DNA of 64,000 nucleotides from Muribaculaceae bacterium Isolate-002 (NCI) (GTDB lineage: Bacteria; Bacteroidota; Bacteroidia; Bacteroidales; Muribaculaceae): contig SCEG01000002.1 of assembly GCA_004102805.1 (NCBI GenBank), forward strand, positions 1-64,000. The letters are read 5' to 3'. Position numbers and translations under genes: made by a program. Below, piece by piece: positions 41,724-50,869 of this stretch. The notes under the pieces are model-generated. The model was not told the DNA's origin and made no database searches. It saw only the letters and a list, made by a program, of their open reading frames with translations. Within the stretch, counting starts at the first letter, position 1; every line of letters begins with the position of its first letter.

Positions 41724-44120
41724 ATGGGTCGTCTTACATTTCTTACCTTTACACTGGCAGTGGCGTCAGTGGTGTCAGCAAAAGCCGACAACGGTCAGAT
41801 CAGTGTCGAAACCCGCGGAGACGCTCCGCGCCATGTCACTGTGACCGCATTGACTGAAAATATAATACGAGTAGCCAACACACCCGCAGGTGTTGAGACA
41901 CCGCAGTCACAGACACTTCTGCCGGTGAAACGGAATGCCGCGACAAAGAGTCTTGAGACTGCGGGCGCGGAAGTGCTCACTACCGGAGGTGGCATCGTTG
42001 TTTCTGTCGACAAGGCAGACGGAGCTGTCACAATAGCAGCTCCCGGCGGTGTCGTCATAGCCGACAACGGCGTGCGCCTCAGCTCAGGGGGCAAGGAGAG
42101 CTTGAGCCTCCTGACTCCGGGCAACGAATCGTTTTACGGAGCCGGAGAACGCGGATATTCGCTCAATCTCGCCGCCGACACGCTTGTGATGTTCAACCGC
42201 CAGAATTATGGCTACACAGCCGGCGAAGATCGCATAAAGCAGATGAATATCACGATGCCTCTGCTGATATCGTCGAAAGGATATGCGATAGTGTTTGACG
42301 ACTACGCCGCCGCCACACTCACCACATCAAATCCGCTGACTTACACTACGGAGGCAAACAAGCCTGTGTCATATTACTTCATAAGCGGCGTCACGGGCGA
42401 CGACCGTCAGGCCCGTATTGACAACGTGGTTTCAAAACTGACATTGCTTACCGGTCGCCAGGAGCTGCCCCCGCTGTGGTCGCTCGGCTACATCACGTCG
42501 AAATACGGCTACCGCACGGAAGCCGAGACACGCGGTGTAATCGACTCGCTTAAACGCGCCGGCTATCCGGTCGACGGCATTGTGCTCGACCTTTACTGGT
42601 ATGGCAAAGAGGAGGATATGGGTCGTCTGGAATGGGATAAAGAGCAATGGCCCAACCATGTCAAGATGCTGTCAGACCTGAAGAAGAAAGGGGTCAGCCT
42701 CGTCACTATCTCGCAGCCCTACGTTCTGCGCAACGGCCGCGCCATCGACAACTATAACGAGCTCGCGCCCAAAGGAATGTTCGTGCGCGACTCTCTCGGC
42801 AACCCCGGCGAAGTGAAGATATGGGTCGGCGAGGGCGGAATGTTTGACGTCAGCAATCCCGACACCCGCAACTGGCTCGCCGAGCGCTATCATCAGCTCA
42901 CCGAAATGGGTGTGACCGGATGGTGGGGCGACCTTGGCGAACCGGAGGTACACCCCGACTCGCTCTGGCACTACAACGGCCTCAAGGCCCGTCAGTATCA
43001 CAACCTTTACGGCAACGACTGGTCGAAAATCATCTATGACATGTTTAAGGAGCAGTATCCCGACCGCCGTCTGATGACAATGATGCGCGGGGGCACTGTT
43101 GGCCTGCAGCGCTACAATGTGTTCCCCTGGTCGACCGACGTGTCGCGCTCGTGGGGCGGCCTTCAGCCTCAGGTCACAATCATGCTCAACTCCGGCCTCT
43201 CCGGCCTGGGCTATATGAGCCATGACGTGGGCGGATTTGCCGTCGACCCCAACAACCCCGTCGACCCCGAACTGTATGTGCGCTGGCTCCAGCTCGGCAC
43301 ATTCTCACCCATATTGCGCACGCACTCCACCCGCGTGGCAGAGCCTTACAAATATCCCGAACAGCAGCATATCATCATGCCGCTCATCAAAGAGCGCTAT
43401 GCATGGCTTCCCTACAACTATACACTGGCATTCGAGAATGCGTCGGAAGGGCAGCCGCTGGTGCGTCCGCTCAACTATTACAATTCGGCCGACACCTCTC
43501 TCGACGGCATCACCGACGAGTATCTGTGGGGACGCGACGTGCTTGTCGCTCCGGTGCTTACGCAGGGGGCCACAGAGCGTGAAATAACCTTCCCTGACGG
43601 GCAGTGGGTTGATATGGCAAATCCGTCGGAGGTGTATCAAGGCGGTCAGACGATATCGTATGCCGCGCCTCTTGAAGTGCTCCCGATGTTTGCGCGCGCA
43701 GGAGCCCTGATAGCCCGAGCCTCATATCCGATGAAGAATGTCGGCGACTACCGCACCGACAACTACACCGTGCGCTATTATCCTGTAGAGGGAAAATCAG
43801 ACGGTTATATCTTCGAGGACGACATGTCGACACCGACTACAATCGCCGAAGGGCGCTACACGCTGCTGCGTTTCGAGGCCGATGCCGCCGACAAGACTGT
43901 CAGCGTGCGCCTCGCGGCCGAGAACGGCTCACAGGATTACACAAACCCGACAGTGGTAAAGAATATCACGTTTGAGGTATTCAATATCGGCTCGCGTCCG
44001 GCATCGGTGACATTCAACGGCAAGAAAGCCGCATTCGCCTACAACGCCGCCTCACGCACCGTTACAGTGAAAGTGAAGTGGAACATCACGACAGTAGCCG
44101 ATCTCGTCATCACCAAATAA
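41724..44120 (+). CDS. Secreted GH31 glycoside hydrolase (alpha-glucosidase type)
   Basis: A 798-residue exported retaining glycosidase. It has a signal peptide (LTFLTFTLAVASVVSAKA), an N-terminal beta domain, the GH31 barrel and C-terminal beta domains. The nucleophile is D403 in GWWGDLGEP and the acid/base D472 in FPWSTDVSRSW, at the usual spacing. Alpha-glucosidase, alpha-xylosidase or 4-alpha-glucosyltransferase activities are all possible in this family. It begins a new unit after the B12 operon and may be co-transcribed with the next gene, 26 bases away. Confidence 0.92.
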   Translation: MGRLTFLTFTLAVASVVSAKADNGQISVETRGDAPRHVTVTALTENIIRVANTPAGVETPQSQTLLPVKRNAATKSLETAGAEVLTTGGGIVVSVDKADGAVTIAAPGGVVIADNGVRLSSGGKESLSLLTPGNESFYGAGERGYSLNLAADTLVMFNRQNYGYTAGEDRIKQMNITMPLLISSKGYAIVFDDYAAATLTTSNPLTYTTEANKPVSYYFISGVTGDDRQARIDNVVSKLTLLTGRQELPPLWSLGYITSKYGYRTEAETRGVIDSLKRAGYPVDGIVLDLYWYGKEEDMGRLEWDKEQWPNHVKMLSDLKKKGVSLVTISQPYVLRNGRAIDNYNELAPKGMFVRDSLGNPGEVKIWVGEGGMFDVSNPDTRNWLAERYHQLTEMGVTGWWGDLGEPEVHPDSLWHYNGLKARQYHNLYGNDWSKIIYDMFKEQYPDRRLMTMMRGGTVGLQRYNVFPWSTDVSRSWGGLQPQVTIMLNSGLSGLGYMSHDVGGFAVDPNNPVDPELYVRWLQLGTFSPILRTHSTRVAEPYKYPEQQHIIMPLIKERYAWLPYNYTLAFENASEGQPLVRPLNYYNSADTSLDGITDEYLWGRDVLVAPVLTQGATEREITFPDGQWVDMANPSEVYQGGQTISYAAPLEVLPMFARAGALIARASYPMKNVGDYRTDNYTVRYYPVEGKSDGYIFEDDMSTPTTIAEGRYTLLRFEADAADKTVSVRLAAENGSQDYTNPTVVKNITFEVFNIGSRPASVTFNGKKAAFAYNAASRTVTVKVKWNITTVADLVITK

Positions 44121-44146
44121 CAACCGCGAATATAACATAACCACAG

Positions 44147-45187
44147 ATGGCCTCGAAATCAAATATCAGGAGCATGCTTGGCAAATTCGTGAAATATGGT
44201 CTGCCGACACTTCTCAGCGCAGGATTGTGCTACGTGCTTTTCCGCGACATCAATCTTGGCGAGATGTACCGGTTTATCGTTAGCGAATGTGATTTCTCCT
44301 GGATTTTGCTGTCGATGGCCTTAGGCGCTGTGTCGTTCTGGATCAGAGCCATGCGCTGGCGAATACAGCTGCGCGCGATGGAGGTCAATCCACCTGCCCG
44401 CATAATGTGTTACAGCATCGCGGGCACATACGCCGTCAATCTGGTGTTTCCGCGTCTTGGCGAGCTGTGGCGATGCGAGTATATCGCACGGCGTCAGCAC
44501 GCAAACTTCGCATCTGTGCTCGGTTCGATGGTGTCAGAGCGTCTCGCCGACACGGTAACCGTGCTTCTGATGCTTCTTGCCACGATTATCTGGGCCGGAA
44601 GCGCTGTAGACTCGTTTGTGGAGGAGTATCCGGCTATGTTCGACAGTCTGTCGGGCATCGTGTCATCACCGCTGACATATATCATGGCGGCGGCATTTAT
44701 CGCAGTTGTCTGGCTTTTTTTCCGCTTGAACCGCAGCCGCGGATGGGTTGTAAAACTCAAAAAACAGTTTGACAGACTGCTTGGCGGGTTTACCTCAATC
44801 TTCCATATCCGCAAGGCATGGTTCTGGCTGCTTCTTACGTTGCTGCTGTGGGGCACATATCTGCTGCAGATGATACTCTGCTTTCAGGCTTTTGCCCCTA
44901 CGCGCGAATATATGGAGCTGCACGGTTCGCTTATCGCACTGGTAGCGTTCGTGCTCGGCTCATTGTCAATGGCCGTCCCCTCCAACGGAGGTATCGGCCC
45001 GTATCAGGTGGCACTCGGCTTCGGCATACAGTGCTTTATGCCCGGCATACTAACCGGCGCCCAGAGCTATTCATTCGCGACACTGGTGCTTGGAGCGCAG
45101 ATGCTTGTGACGATAGTGTGCGGTCTGGTGTCATTTGCCGGTATAGCTCTTGACAACCGGCGGCAGTCACGGCTCTCGTGCGGATAA
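44147..45187 (+). CDS. Lysylphosphatidylglycerol synthase TM-region family protein
   Basis: A 346-residue inner-membrane protein with about eight hydrophobic helices, of the UPF0104/YbhN group related to the flippase half of MprF. Typical features are SFWIRAMRWRIQLRAM, the NLVFPRLGELWRCEYIAR segment and PSNGGIGPYQVALGF near the end. There is no catalytic aminoacyl-transferase domain. A lipid transport or glycolipid-related role is inferred from the family only. Confidence 0.88.
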   Translation: MASKSNIRSMLGKFVKYGLPTLLSAGLCYVLFRDINLGEMYRFIVSECDFSWILLSMALGAVSFWIRAMRWRIQLRAMEVNPPARIMCYSIAGTYAVNLVFPRLGELWRCEYIARRQHANFASVLGSMVSERLADTVTVLLMLLATIIWAGSAVDSFVEEYPAMFDSLSGIVSSPLTYIMAAAFIAVVWLFFRLNRSRGWVVKLKKQFDRLLGGFTSIFHIRKAWFWLLLTLLLWGTYLLQMILCFQAFAPTREYMELHGSLIALVAFVLGSLSMAVPSNGGIGPYQVALGFGIQCFMPGILTGAQSYSFATLVLGAQMLVTIVCGLVSFAGIALDNRRQSRLSCG

Positions 45188-45214
45188 CGAGCAAGGTTAA
45201 AAAAATGAAATAAT

Positions 45215-45269
45215 TATAAACAATTGGCATTATTGGCTAAATTTGTGCCGATAATGCCAATTGTTTATA
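45215..45269 (+). promoter_or_regulatory. 23-base inverted repeat enclosing the -7 box of the AraC regulator gene
   Basis: Arms at 45215-45237 and 45247-45269 are inverted copies with one G-T mismatch. The 9-base centre 45238-45246 is TAAATTTGT, so an exact -7 element (TAAATTTG) fills the loop. The -33 position is poor, as in activator-dependent promoters. The predicted start near 45252 lies in the right arm. A second small dyad, ATATAAG-TCA-CTTATAT, sits at 45267-45283 over the start codon. I read this as an operator; a cruciform or RNA hairpin at the 5' end is the alternative. Confidence 0.55.
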
Positions 45270-45281
45270 TAAGTCACTTAT

Positions 45282-46196
45282 ATGTCACAAGTAATAAAAC
45301 TTGCAGAGCTTGCCAAATGTGCCAATATGGCCGCTCAGGAAAACTTTACGGATAGAGACTATTTTCTCGGGCGCTTCGTTGCAGGCAATAGCGACAGGAC
45401 ACTGCCCGAAGCCATAAAGGTAGACGGAGTTTCAGTGTTTATGTGCACTGCAGGCGAGGCCGAGGTCACGATAAACTTCAAGACAGTGAGATTATGCGTG
45501 GGCAGTCTAATGGTGCTGTCGCCTAACGACCTGGTCGAGATAGCAGGCTCTTCGTCAGTCACTATGGAAGGATACGCACTCTTTCTGCCAATAGAGTTTC
45601 TAAAACAATTCAGTCTCGACAGCAACACACTCAATTACAGGGACATCAGGTTTGACGCGTCGCCTGTCATAGAACTTGATGATGAGAGACGCCGGCTTTT
45701 TGAAGGATATTTCTCTCTTCTCGAACTCAATGTCGCCACCAACCGTGAAAGATCGGTCTACACCCGCAATGTGTCACGGTCACTGGTGGGAGCCATGATA
45801 TACCAGATAATGGCTTTTGCCCACACACATCAGCCAGATGTCAGCGAGGAAGCCACAGCGGCACAGAGCGGTTCGGGACGCCGAAGCTATTATGTGAGAG
45901 ATTTCATGTCGCACCTGCAGCAGGACTTCAGGCAGCACAGGTCGGTGGGCCATTATGCCGATAAGCTGTTTATATCAGCCAAGTATCTGTCGCTCATCAT
46001 AAAAGAGGCCACCGGACGCACCGCCACCGAATGGATTGACCATTTCGTGATACTTGAGGCGAAGAACCTTCTGCGCTACTCCGAACGCAACATACAGCAG
46101 ATTGCCTACGACCTTAATTTTCACAACCAGTCGGCATTCGGCAAATATTTCAAGCATCTGACAGGGATGTCGCCGTCGGAATTCCGCAAAACGTGA
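45282..46196 (+). CDS. AraC family transcriptional regulator
   Basis: A 304-residue DNA-binding protein. An N-terminal cupin-like sensor (about 35-150, VSVFMCTAGEAEVTINFKTVRL) is joined to a C-terminal AraC double helix-turn-helix (about 200-304), recognised by HYADKLFISAKYLSLIIKEATG, IQQIAYDLNFHNQSAFGKYFK and GMSPSEFRK. It has its own promoter inside a large inverted repeat, which suggests self-regulation. Target genes are unknown; the upstream membrane-protein gene and DUF3467 are the nearest candidates. Confidence 0.93.
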   Translation: MSQVIKLAELAKCANMAAQENFTDRDYFLGRFVAGNSDRTLPEAIKVDGVSVFMCTAGEAEVTINFKTVRLCVGSLMVLSPNDLVEIAGSSSVTMEGYALFLPIEFLKQFSLDSNTLNYRDIRFDASPVIELDDERRRLFEGYFSLLELNVATNRERSVYTRNVSRSLVGAMIYQIMAFAHTHQPDVSEEATAAQSGSGRRSYYVRDFMSHLQQDFRQHRSVGHYADKLFISAKYLSLIIKEATGRTATEWIDHFVILEAKNLLRYSERNIQQIAYDLNFHNQSAFGKYFKHLTGMSPSEFRKT

Positions 46197-46296
46197 TATC
46201 ACGACGCCGGCATATAACTGATATGTGAATTATTGTAAAATGCCACGCACAGAAGCATTATTTTCGCAGCGGAGGATGTATATCGTCAAAAATTTG

Positions 46297-46338
46297 TATA
46301 TTTGTAAAATCAAAAAATGCTGTGGCAATACAGCATTT
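46297..46338 (+). promoter_or_regulatory. Promoter -7 box and 5' hairpin of the DUF3467 gene
   Basis: TATATTTG at 46297-46304 is an exact -7 match. A perfect 9-bp hairpin (AAATGCTGT, loop GGCAAT, ACAGCATTT, 46315-46338) would sit at the extreme 5' end of the mRNA, about 35 bases before the ATG. Such hairpins can protect mRNA or control translation. Confidence 0.45.
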
Positions 46339-46372
46339 CAATTAGTATCAACCTATAAATTCATACTGAAAA

Positions 46373-46693
46373 ATGGCAAACGAAAACAACAAAAAAGAGA
46401 TAAAAATCGAGCTTACACCCGAAGTGGCCGCCGGCCATTACTCAAACCTCGCGGTTATTTCACACTCGGCAGGTGAATTCTATCTTGACTTCATCGCTGT
46501 GACACCCAACGCACCACAGGCACGCGTGCAGAGCCGTATCATCATGACTCCCGAAAATATGAAAAATCTGCTCTTCGCAATCCGTGACAACGTGCAGAAA
46601 TATGAAAAGACTTTCGGTGAAATCACCCAGAAACACCCCGTCAACAATGCCAACGGCAACGACGGCGGCATCCCCAACCCCTTCATGGCATAA
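46373..46693 (+). CDS. DUF3467 family protein
   Basis: A 106-residue soluble protein of the DUF3467 family, found across Bacteroidetes and some other phyla without a defined role. The body ELTPEVAAGHYSNLAVISHS...EFYLDFIAVTP...ARVQSRIIMTPENMKNLLFAI is characteristic, with an Asn-rich tail. It is a stand-alone gene with a promoter, a 5' hairpin and a downstream hairpin, suggesting high and independent expression. Confidence 0.9.
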   Translation: MANENNKKEIKIELTPEVAAGHYSNLAVISHSAGEFYLDFIAVTPNAPQARVQSRIIMTPENMKNLLFAIRDNVQKYEKTFGEITQKHPVNNANGNDGGIPNPFMA

Positions 46694-46755
46694 ATTCCGC
46701 AACAAAAGAGGATATCGCGAGGCTTTCGCGGGACATTCCGCTTTATGACATCTTT

Positions 46756-46788
46756 CCCCTTATGCCTCGCCCGGCGCGGCGTAAGGGG
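46756..46788 (+). terminator. Hairpin after the DUF3467 gene
   Basis: CCCCTTATGCC (46756-46766) pairs with GGCGTAAGGGG (46778-46788), 11 bp with one G-T pair, loop 11 bases. A T tail is weak on the plus strand (TTACG). Confidence 0.5.
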
Positions 46789-46871
46789 TTACGAGTAATC
46801 TGCGCGACATGCAGTCATTGACGACGGGTGTTGCAACGCAGCAATATCCTCACCAAATAATGTTTTGAACA

Positions 46872-48362
46872 ATGATAAAAGAGAATAATCTGACCATCTA
46901 CAACTCACTGTCGCGACGCAAGGAGCTTTTCCGTCCGATACATCCCGAACGCGTCGGCATGTATGTGTGCGGACCGACAGTATATGGCGACGGACATCTG
47001 GGACACGCGCGTCCGGCCGTCACGTTCGACGTACTGTTCCGCTATCTTAATCATCTGGGCTACAAAGTGCGCTACGTGCGCAACATCACCGATGTGGGCC
47101 ACCTGGAGCATGACGCCGACGAAGGCGAGGACAAGATTGCCAAGAAAGCACGTATAGAGCAGCTCGAGCCGATGGAGGTGGTGCAGCATTATCTCAACCG
47201 CTATCACCAGGCGATGTCGAGGCTCAACGTGCTGCCTCCGTCAATCGAGCCGCATGCCTCCGGACATATCATCGAACAGATCGAGTATATCAAGAAGATA
47301 CTTGAAAGCGGATATGCCTACGAAAGCAACGGTTCGGTATATTTCGATGTGCCCAAATATAACGCCGACCATAACTACGGCAAACTTTCGGGACGCAACA
47401 TCGACGAACTTCTTTCCGAAACCCGGGTCCTCGACGGACAGAGCGAGAAGCGCAATCCCGCCGACTTCGCGCTGTGGAAAAAGGCTGCGCCGGAGCATAT
47501 CATGCACTGGCCGTCGCCCTGGAGCGAAGGTTTTCCCGGATGGCATCTCGAATGCTCGACCATGGGAGAGAAATATCTGGGCGAGCAGTTTGACATACAC
47601 GGCGGCGGAATGGATCTGAAGTTTCCCCACCACGAGTGCGAGATAGCGCAGTCGGTGGCTCACAACGGACATGATGCCGTGCGCTACTGGATGCACAACA
47701 ACATGATAACCATCGGCGGACAGAAGATGGGCAAGTCGCTCGGCAACTTCATCACGCTCGATGAGTTTTTCTGCGGCACTCACCCGTTGCTCTCTCAGCC
47801 CTACTCGCCGATGACGATACGTTTCTTCATGCTGCAGGCGCAATACCGCTCGACTATCGATTTCTCCAACGACGCTCTGCAGGCGGCCGAGAAGGCACTC
47901 AAGCGAATGCTCGAAGGCTATCGCCGCATCGCCGACCTGAAGGCTTCGGAGTCAAGCGACGTGTCGGCCGACATCAGCGCGCTCGAGTCAAAATGCTACG
48001 AGGCGCTTGACGATGACCTCAACACCCCGATAGTACTCGCGCATCTCTTCGAAGCGTGCTCGATTGTCAACCGTGTGAACGACGGCCATGCAAAGGCTAC
48101 GGCCGATGACATCGAGGCTCTGCGCCGATTGTTTGACACATTCCTCTTCGATATACTCGGCGTGAGCGACGACGTGGTCGAAGGTGGCGACAAGAGCGCG
48201 CTGAAACCGTTTGAGGATGCTGTCGACCTGCTTCTCGACCTGCGCGCGCAGGCCAAGGCAAAAAAAGACTGGGCAACATCCGATGCCATACGCGATGGTC
48301 TCGCCCAAATAGGCTTCAACGTCAAAGACACCAAGGACGGCTTCGAATGGAGCCTTAAGTAA
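46872..48362 (+). CDS. cysS: Cysteinyl-tRNA synthetase
   Basis: A 496-residue class I aminoacyl-tRNA synthetase charging tRNA-Cys. The HIGH-type motif lies in [15 protein letters not shown] near residue 35 (the Cys is a zinc ligand). The second zinc region is GWHLECSTM with [16 protein letters not shown], and the KMSKS loop reads KMGKSLGN. The C-terminal helical anticodon region is complete, and length is normal. Confidence 0.98.
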   Translation: MIKENNLTIYNSLSRRKELFRPIHPERVGMYVCGPTVYGDGHLGHARPAVTFDVLFRYLNHLGYKVRYVRNITDVGHLEHDADEGEDKIAKKARIEQLEPMEVVQHYLNRYHQAMSRLNVLPPSIEPHASGHIIEQIEYIKKILESGYAYESNGSVYFDVPKYNADHNYGKLSGRNIDELLSETRVLDGQSEKRNPADFALWKKAAPEHIMHWPSPWSEGFPGWHLECSTMGEKYLGEQFDIHGGGMDLKFPHHECEIAQSVAHNGHDAVRYWMHNNMITIGGQKMGKSLGNFITLDEFFCGTHPLLSQPYSPMTIRFFMLQAQYRSTIDFSNDALQAAEKALKRMLEGYRRIADLKASESSDVSADISALESKCYEALDDDLNTPIVLAHLFEACSIVNRVNDGHAKATADDIEALRRLFDTFLFDILGVSDDVVEGGDKSALKPFEDAVDLLLDLRAQAKAKKDWATSDAIRDGLAQIGFNVKDTKDGFEWSLK

Positions 48363-48428
48363 ACAGCACGGTATATGCCGGCGACGGCAACGTCTGATAT
48401 TAAAACAACAAAACAAAACAACAAAAAC

Positions 48429-49637
48429 ATGTCAAAAGTACTCATCATAGGTGCAGGCGGAGTGGGCACGGTAGTAGCACACAAATGTGCGCAAAACTCC
48501 GACGTATTCAACGAAATAGTGCTCGCATCACGCACCAAAAGCAAATGCGACGCCATCGCCGCCGCCATCGGCAAGGACAATATTGTCACTGACTCTGTTG
48601 ATGCCGACTCCGTAGAGCAGCTCTGCGAGCTTTTCAACCGCCACAAGCCAGATATCGTAATCAATGTGGCGCTCCCCTATCAGGATCTCACAATCATGGA
48701 GGCTTGCCTCAAATGCGGCGTCAACTATCTTGACACCGCCAACTACGAGCCCAAAGACGAGGCTCACTTCGAATATTCATGGCAGTGGGCCTATCGCGAG
48801 CGCTTCGAGAAAGCCGGTCTGACCGCAATACTCGGCTGCGGGTTCGACCCAGGAGTGTCGGCGATATTCACAGCCTACGCCGCCAAGCATTATTTCTCGG
48901 AGATGCAGTATCTCGACATCGTAGACTGCAATGCCGGCGACCACGGCAAGGCTTTCGCCACCAACTTCAACCCCGAAATCAACATCCGCGAAATCACTCA
49001 GAACGGACGTTACTGGCAGGACGGCAAGTGGGTTACCACCGGTCCGTTGGAAATACACGGTCAACTGACCTATCCGCGCATAGGCCAACGCGATTCTTAT
49101 CTTCTCTATCATGAGGAGCTTGAGTCGCTGGTGCTCAATTTCCCGACCATCAAGCGCGCGCGCTTCTGGATGACATTCGGCCAGGAATATCTGACGCATC
49201 TCCGCGTGATACAGAACATCGGCATGGCGCGTATCGACGAAGTTGAATACAACGGCGTTAAAATCGTGCCTCTGCAGTTCCTCAAGGCAGTGCTTCCCAA
49301 TCCGCAGGATCTCGGCGAGAACTATCACGGCGAGACATCAATCGGCTGCCGTATCTCCGGCCTTGACAAAGAGGGCAAAGAGCTGAAATATTATATCTTC
49401 AACAACTGCTCGCACGAGGCCGCTTACCGCGAGACCGGCATGCAGGCTGTAAGCTACACCACCGGCGTGCCCGCCATGATAGGCGCAATGATGTTCCTCA
49501 CCGGCAAATGGGTAAAGCCCGGCGTGCATAACGTAGAGGAGTTTGATCCCGATCCGTTTATGGAGCAGCTTCCCGTGCAAGGTCTGCCGTGGGAAGAGAT
49601 TATCGACGGCGACCTCGAAGTAGACCGTCTCGGTTAA
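48429..49637 (+). CDS. Saccharopine dehydrogenase family, probable carboxynorspermidine synthase
   Basis: A 402-residue cytoplasmic NAD(P)H-dependent enzyme. It starts MSKVLIIGAGGVGTVVAHKC with a Rossmann GxGxxG loop. The LYS9-type stretches NVALPYQDLTIMEACLKCGVNYLDTANYEP and LGCGFDPGVSAIFTAYA follow, as in carboxy(nor)spermidine synthases of bacterial polyamine biosynthesis. No carboxynorspermidine decarboxylase (NspC) gene is visible in the window. The start at 48429 is preferred over an upstream open frame because the Rossmann strand begins there. It follows cysS after 66 bases. Confidence 0.85.
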   Translation: MSKVLIIGAGGVGTVVAHKCAQNSDVFNEIVLASRTKSKCDAIAAAIGKDNIVTDSVDADSVEQLCELFNRHKPDIVINVALPYQDLTIMEACLKCGVNYLDTANYEPKDEAHFEYSWQWAYRERFEKAGLTAILGCGFDPGVSAIFTAYAAKHYFSEMQYLDIVDCNAGDHGKAFATNFNPEINIREITQNGRYWQDGKWVTTGPLEIHGQLTYPRIGQRDSYLLYHEELESLVLNFPTIKRARFWMTFGQEYLTHLRVIQNIGMARIDEVEYNGVKIVPLQFLKAVLPNPQDLGENYHGETSIGCRISGLDKEGKELKYYIFNNCSHEAAYRETGMQAVSYTTGVPAMIGAMMFLTGKWVKPGVHNVEEFDPDPFMEQLPVQGLPWEEIIDGDLEVDRLG

Positions 49638-49659
49638 CACATTATAATTTATAAACGAC

Positions 49660-50457
49660 ATGATACCGACCCGACAACAGCCACAGAAGCCGCAACAGCC
49701 ACCGACACCACCGCAGACCGAACCACAGCCCGGCCACAACGGCCGCAAACCGTGGCTTTGGCCTGTAGTGGCCGTTGCGGCAGCGGCTGCTGTCGGGGCT
49801 GTTCTTTATTTTACGAAGAAGAGCGACTTTGAAAAGCGTGAAGAGGAGGCTGCCAGATTCGCCGAGGAATTAGCTTTGATTGAGGCAAGCGGAGATGAGT
49901 TGCCGGTAGAATTTGACAATCCCGAGGAGTATATCACCGAGGTCACCATTGTGGATGACACTCAGCCCGAGGAGGCAATTGTTGAAGCTGAAGAGGTGAA
50001 ATCAGCCGATGATGCCGGGAATAGCTCAACCGCACTCGGCGCGACAGAGTTCGACCGGGGCACGGAAGACATTAAACTCGTCCGTGAACATAAGAACGAA
50101 GTCATCACCGAAGATAAAAAGCCTGACCCCGTAGAGGATAAGGTATTTACCTCTGCAGAGACAATGCCTCAGTTTCCCGGCGGCGAAAGCGCACTTCTCA
50201 AATACCTCAGCGACCACATCAAGTATCCTGAAACAGCAATTGAAAACAATTTGCAGGGCCGGGTTGTGGTGCAGTTTGTGGTGAAACGTGACGGCAGCAT
50301 CGGCGAAGTCAAGGTGGTTCGCGGAAAAGATCCCGACCTTGACAAAGAAGCAGTGCGTATTGTCAAGACATTGCCGAAGTTTATCCCGGGCAGGATGAAC
50401 GGCCAGCCCGTCAACGTATGGTATACCCTGCCAATCAGTTTCAAACTTCAGAACTAA
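49660..50457 (+). CDS. tonB: Energy transducer TonB
   Basis: A 265-residue protein that couples inner-membrane energy to outer-membrane receptors. It has a Pro/Gln-rich cytoplasmic N-terminus (about 1-27) and one transmembrane helix at about 32-52. A Glu-rich periplasmic linker leads to a TonB C-terminal domain starting MPQFPGGESALLKYLSDHIKYP. In that domain, GRVVVQFVVKRDGSIGEVKVVRG and the final VWYTLPISFKL are diagnostic. No exbB/exbD lies beside it. A small membrane-protein gene follows 7 bases later. Confidence 0.93.
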   Translation: MIPTRQQPQKPQQPPTPPQTEPQPGHNGRKPWLWPVVAVAAAAAVGAVLYFTKKSDFEKREEEAARFAEELALIEASGDELPVEFDNPEEYITEVTIVDDTQPEEAIVEAEEVKSADDAGNSSTALGATEFDRGTEDIKLVREHKNEVITEDKKPDPVEDKVFTSAETMPQFPGGESALLKYLSDHIKYPETAIENNLQGRVVVQFVVKRDGSIGEVKVVRGKDPDLDKEAVRIVKTLPKFIPGRMNGQPVNVWYTLPISFKLQN

Positions 50458-50464
50458 TGACGTC

Positions 50465-50608
50465 ATGGGCAGCATAAAAATTCGCAGGCGCAATCTTGTG
50501 TTGATAGTATTGGCGGCCGCTGTGGTCATAGCCGCGCTTATTGTAAGCGATCCAGAGCCACACATCGACTACCAAGACACTGACGTCGACCTCGAAGTGA
50601 AGTATTGA
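50465..50608 (+). CDS. 47-residue single-pass membrane protein next to tonB
   Basis: The frame MGSIKIRRRNLVLIVLAAAV...VDLEVKY is 47 residues. Positive residues at 5-9 precede a hydrophobic helix at about 11-27, then an acidic outer tail (DPEPHIDYQDTDVDLEVKY), fitting an N-in, C-out topology. It begins 7 bases after the tonB stop and ends 20 bases before a strong terminator, so it is the last gene of the tonB transcript. I do not recognise a family. A role with TonB or its proton channel is a guess from position. Confidence 0.7.
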   Translation: MGSIKIRRRNLVLIVLAAAVVIAALIVSDPEPHIDYQDTDVDLEVKY

Positions 50609-50627
50609 ATAAATCCCATAAACATTT

Positions 50628-50667
50628 AACGCGGAGCGTCCGAAATGACGGATGCTCCGCGTTTATT
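50628..50667 (+). terminator. Terminator of the tonB transcript
   Basis: AACGCGGAGCGTCCG pairs with CGGATGCTCCGCGTT (15 bp, one G-T pair, 6-base loop) and is followed by TATTAT. It is one of the clearest terminators in the window. Confidence 0.8.
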
Positions 50668-50869
50668 ATCAAAAACGTGTATTAATATATCATTTTTGAA
50701 ACCGAGGCTAAAGTTTTTAAATAATTTTAAAAAAAACCTTTGTTTGGTAATCAATTTTTACTTATTTTCGTTGAATTAATAATCCGCCATGAAAACTCCG
50801 GACGGCATACCGAAAAAGCCTTCCGCCTACACTACCGACAAACTAACTACTTCCAACTACATAAATCCT

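Noticed and set aside
45215-45269. Rho-independent terminator for the preceding membrane-protein gene
   Set aside because: The stem is AT-rich, no T run follows the right arm, and the loop is an exact -7 box, so an operator or promoter reading fits better. Partial termination cannot be excluded.
50789-50869. N-terminal extension of the debranching enzyme
   Set aside because: The 27 extra residues are polar and unlike the family start MSYLKFD, and this stretch is likely the mRNA leader.
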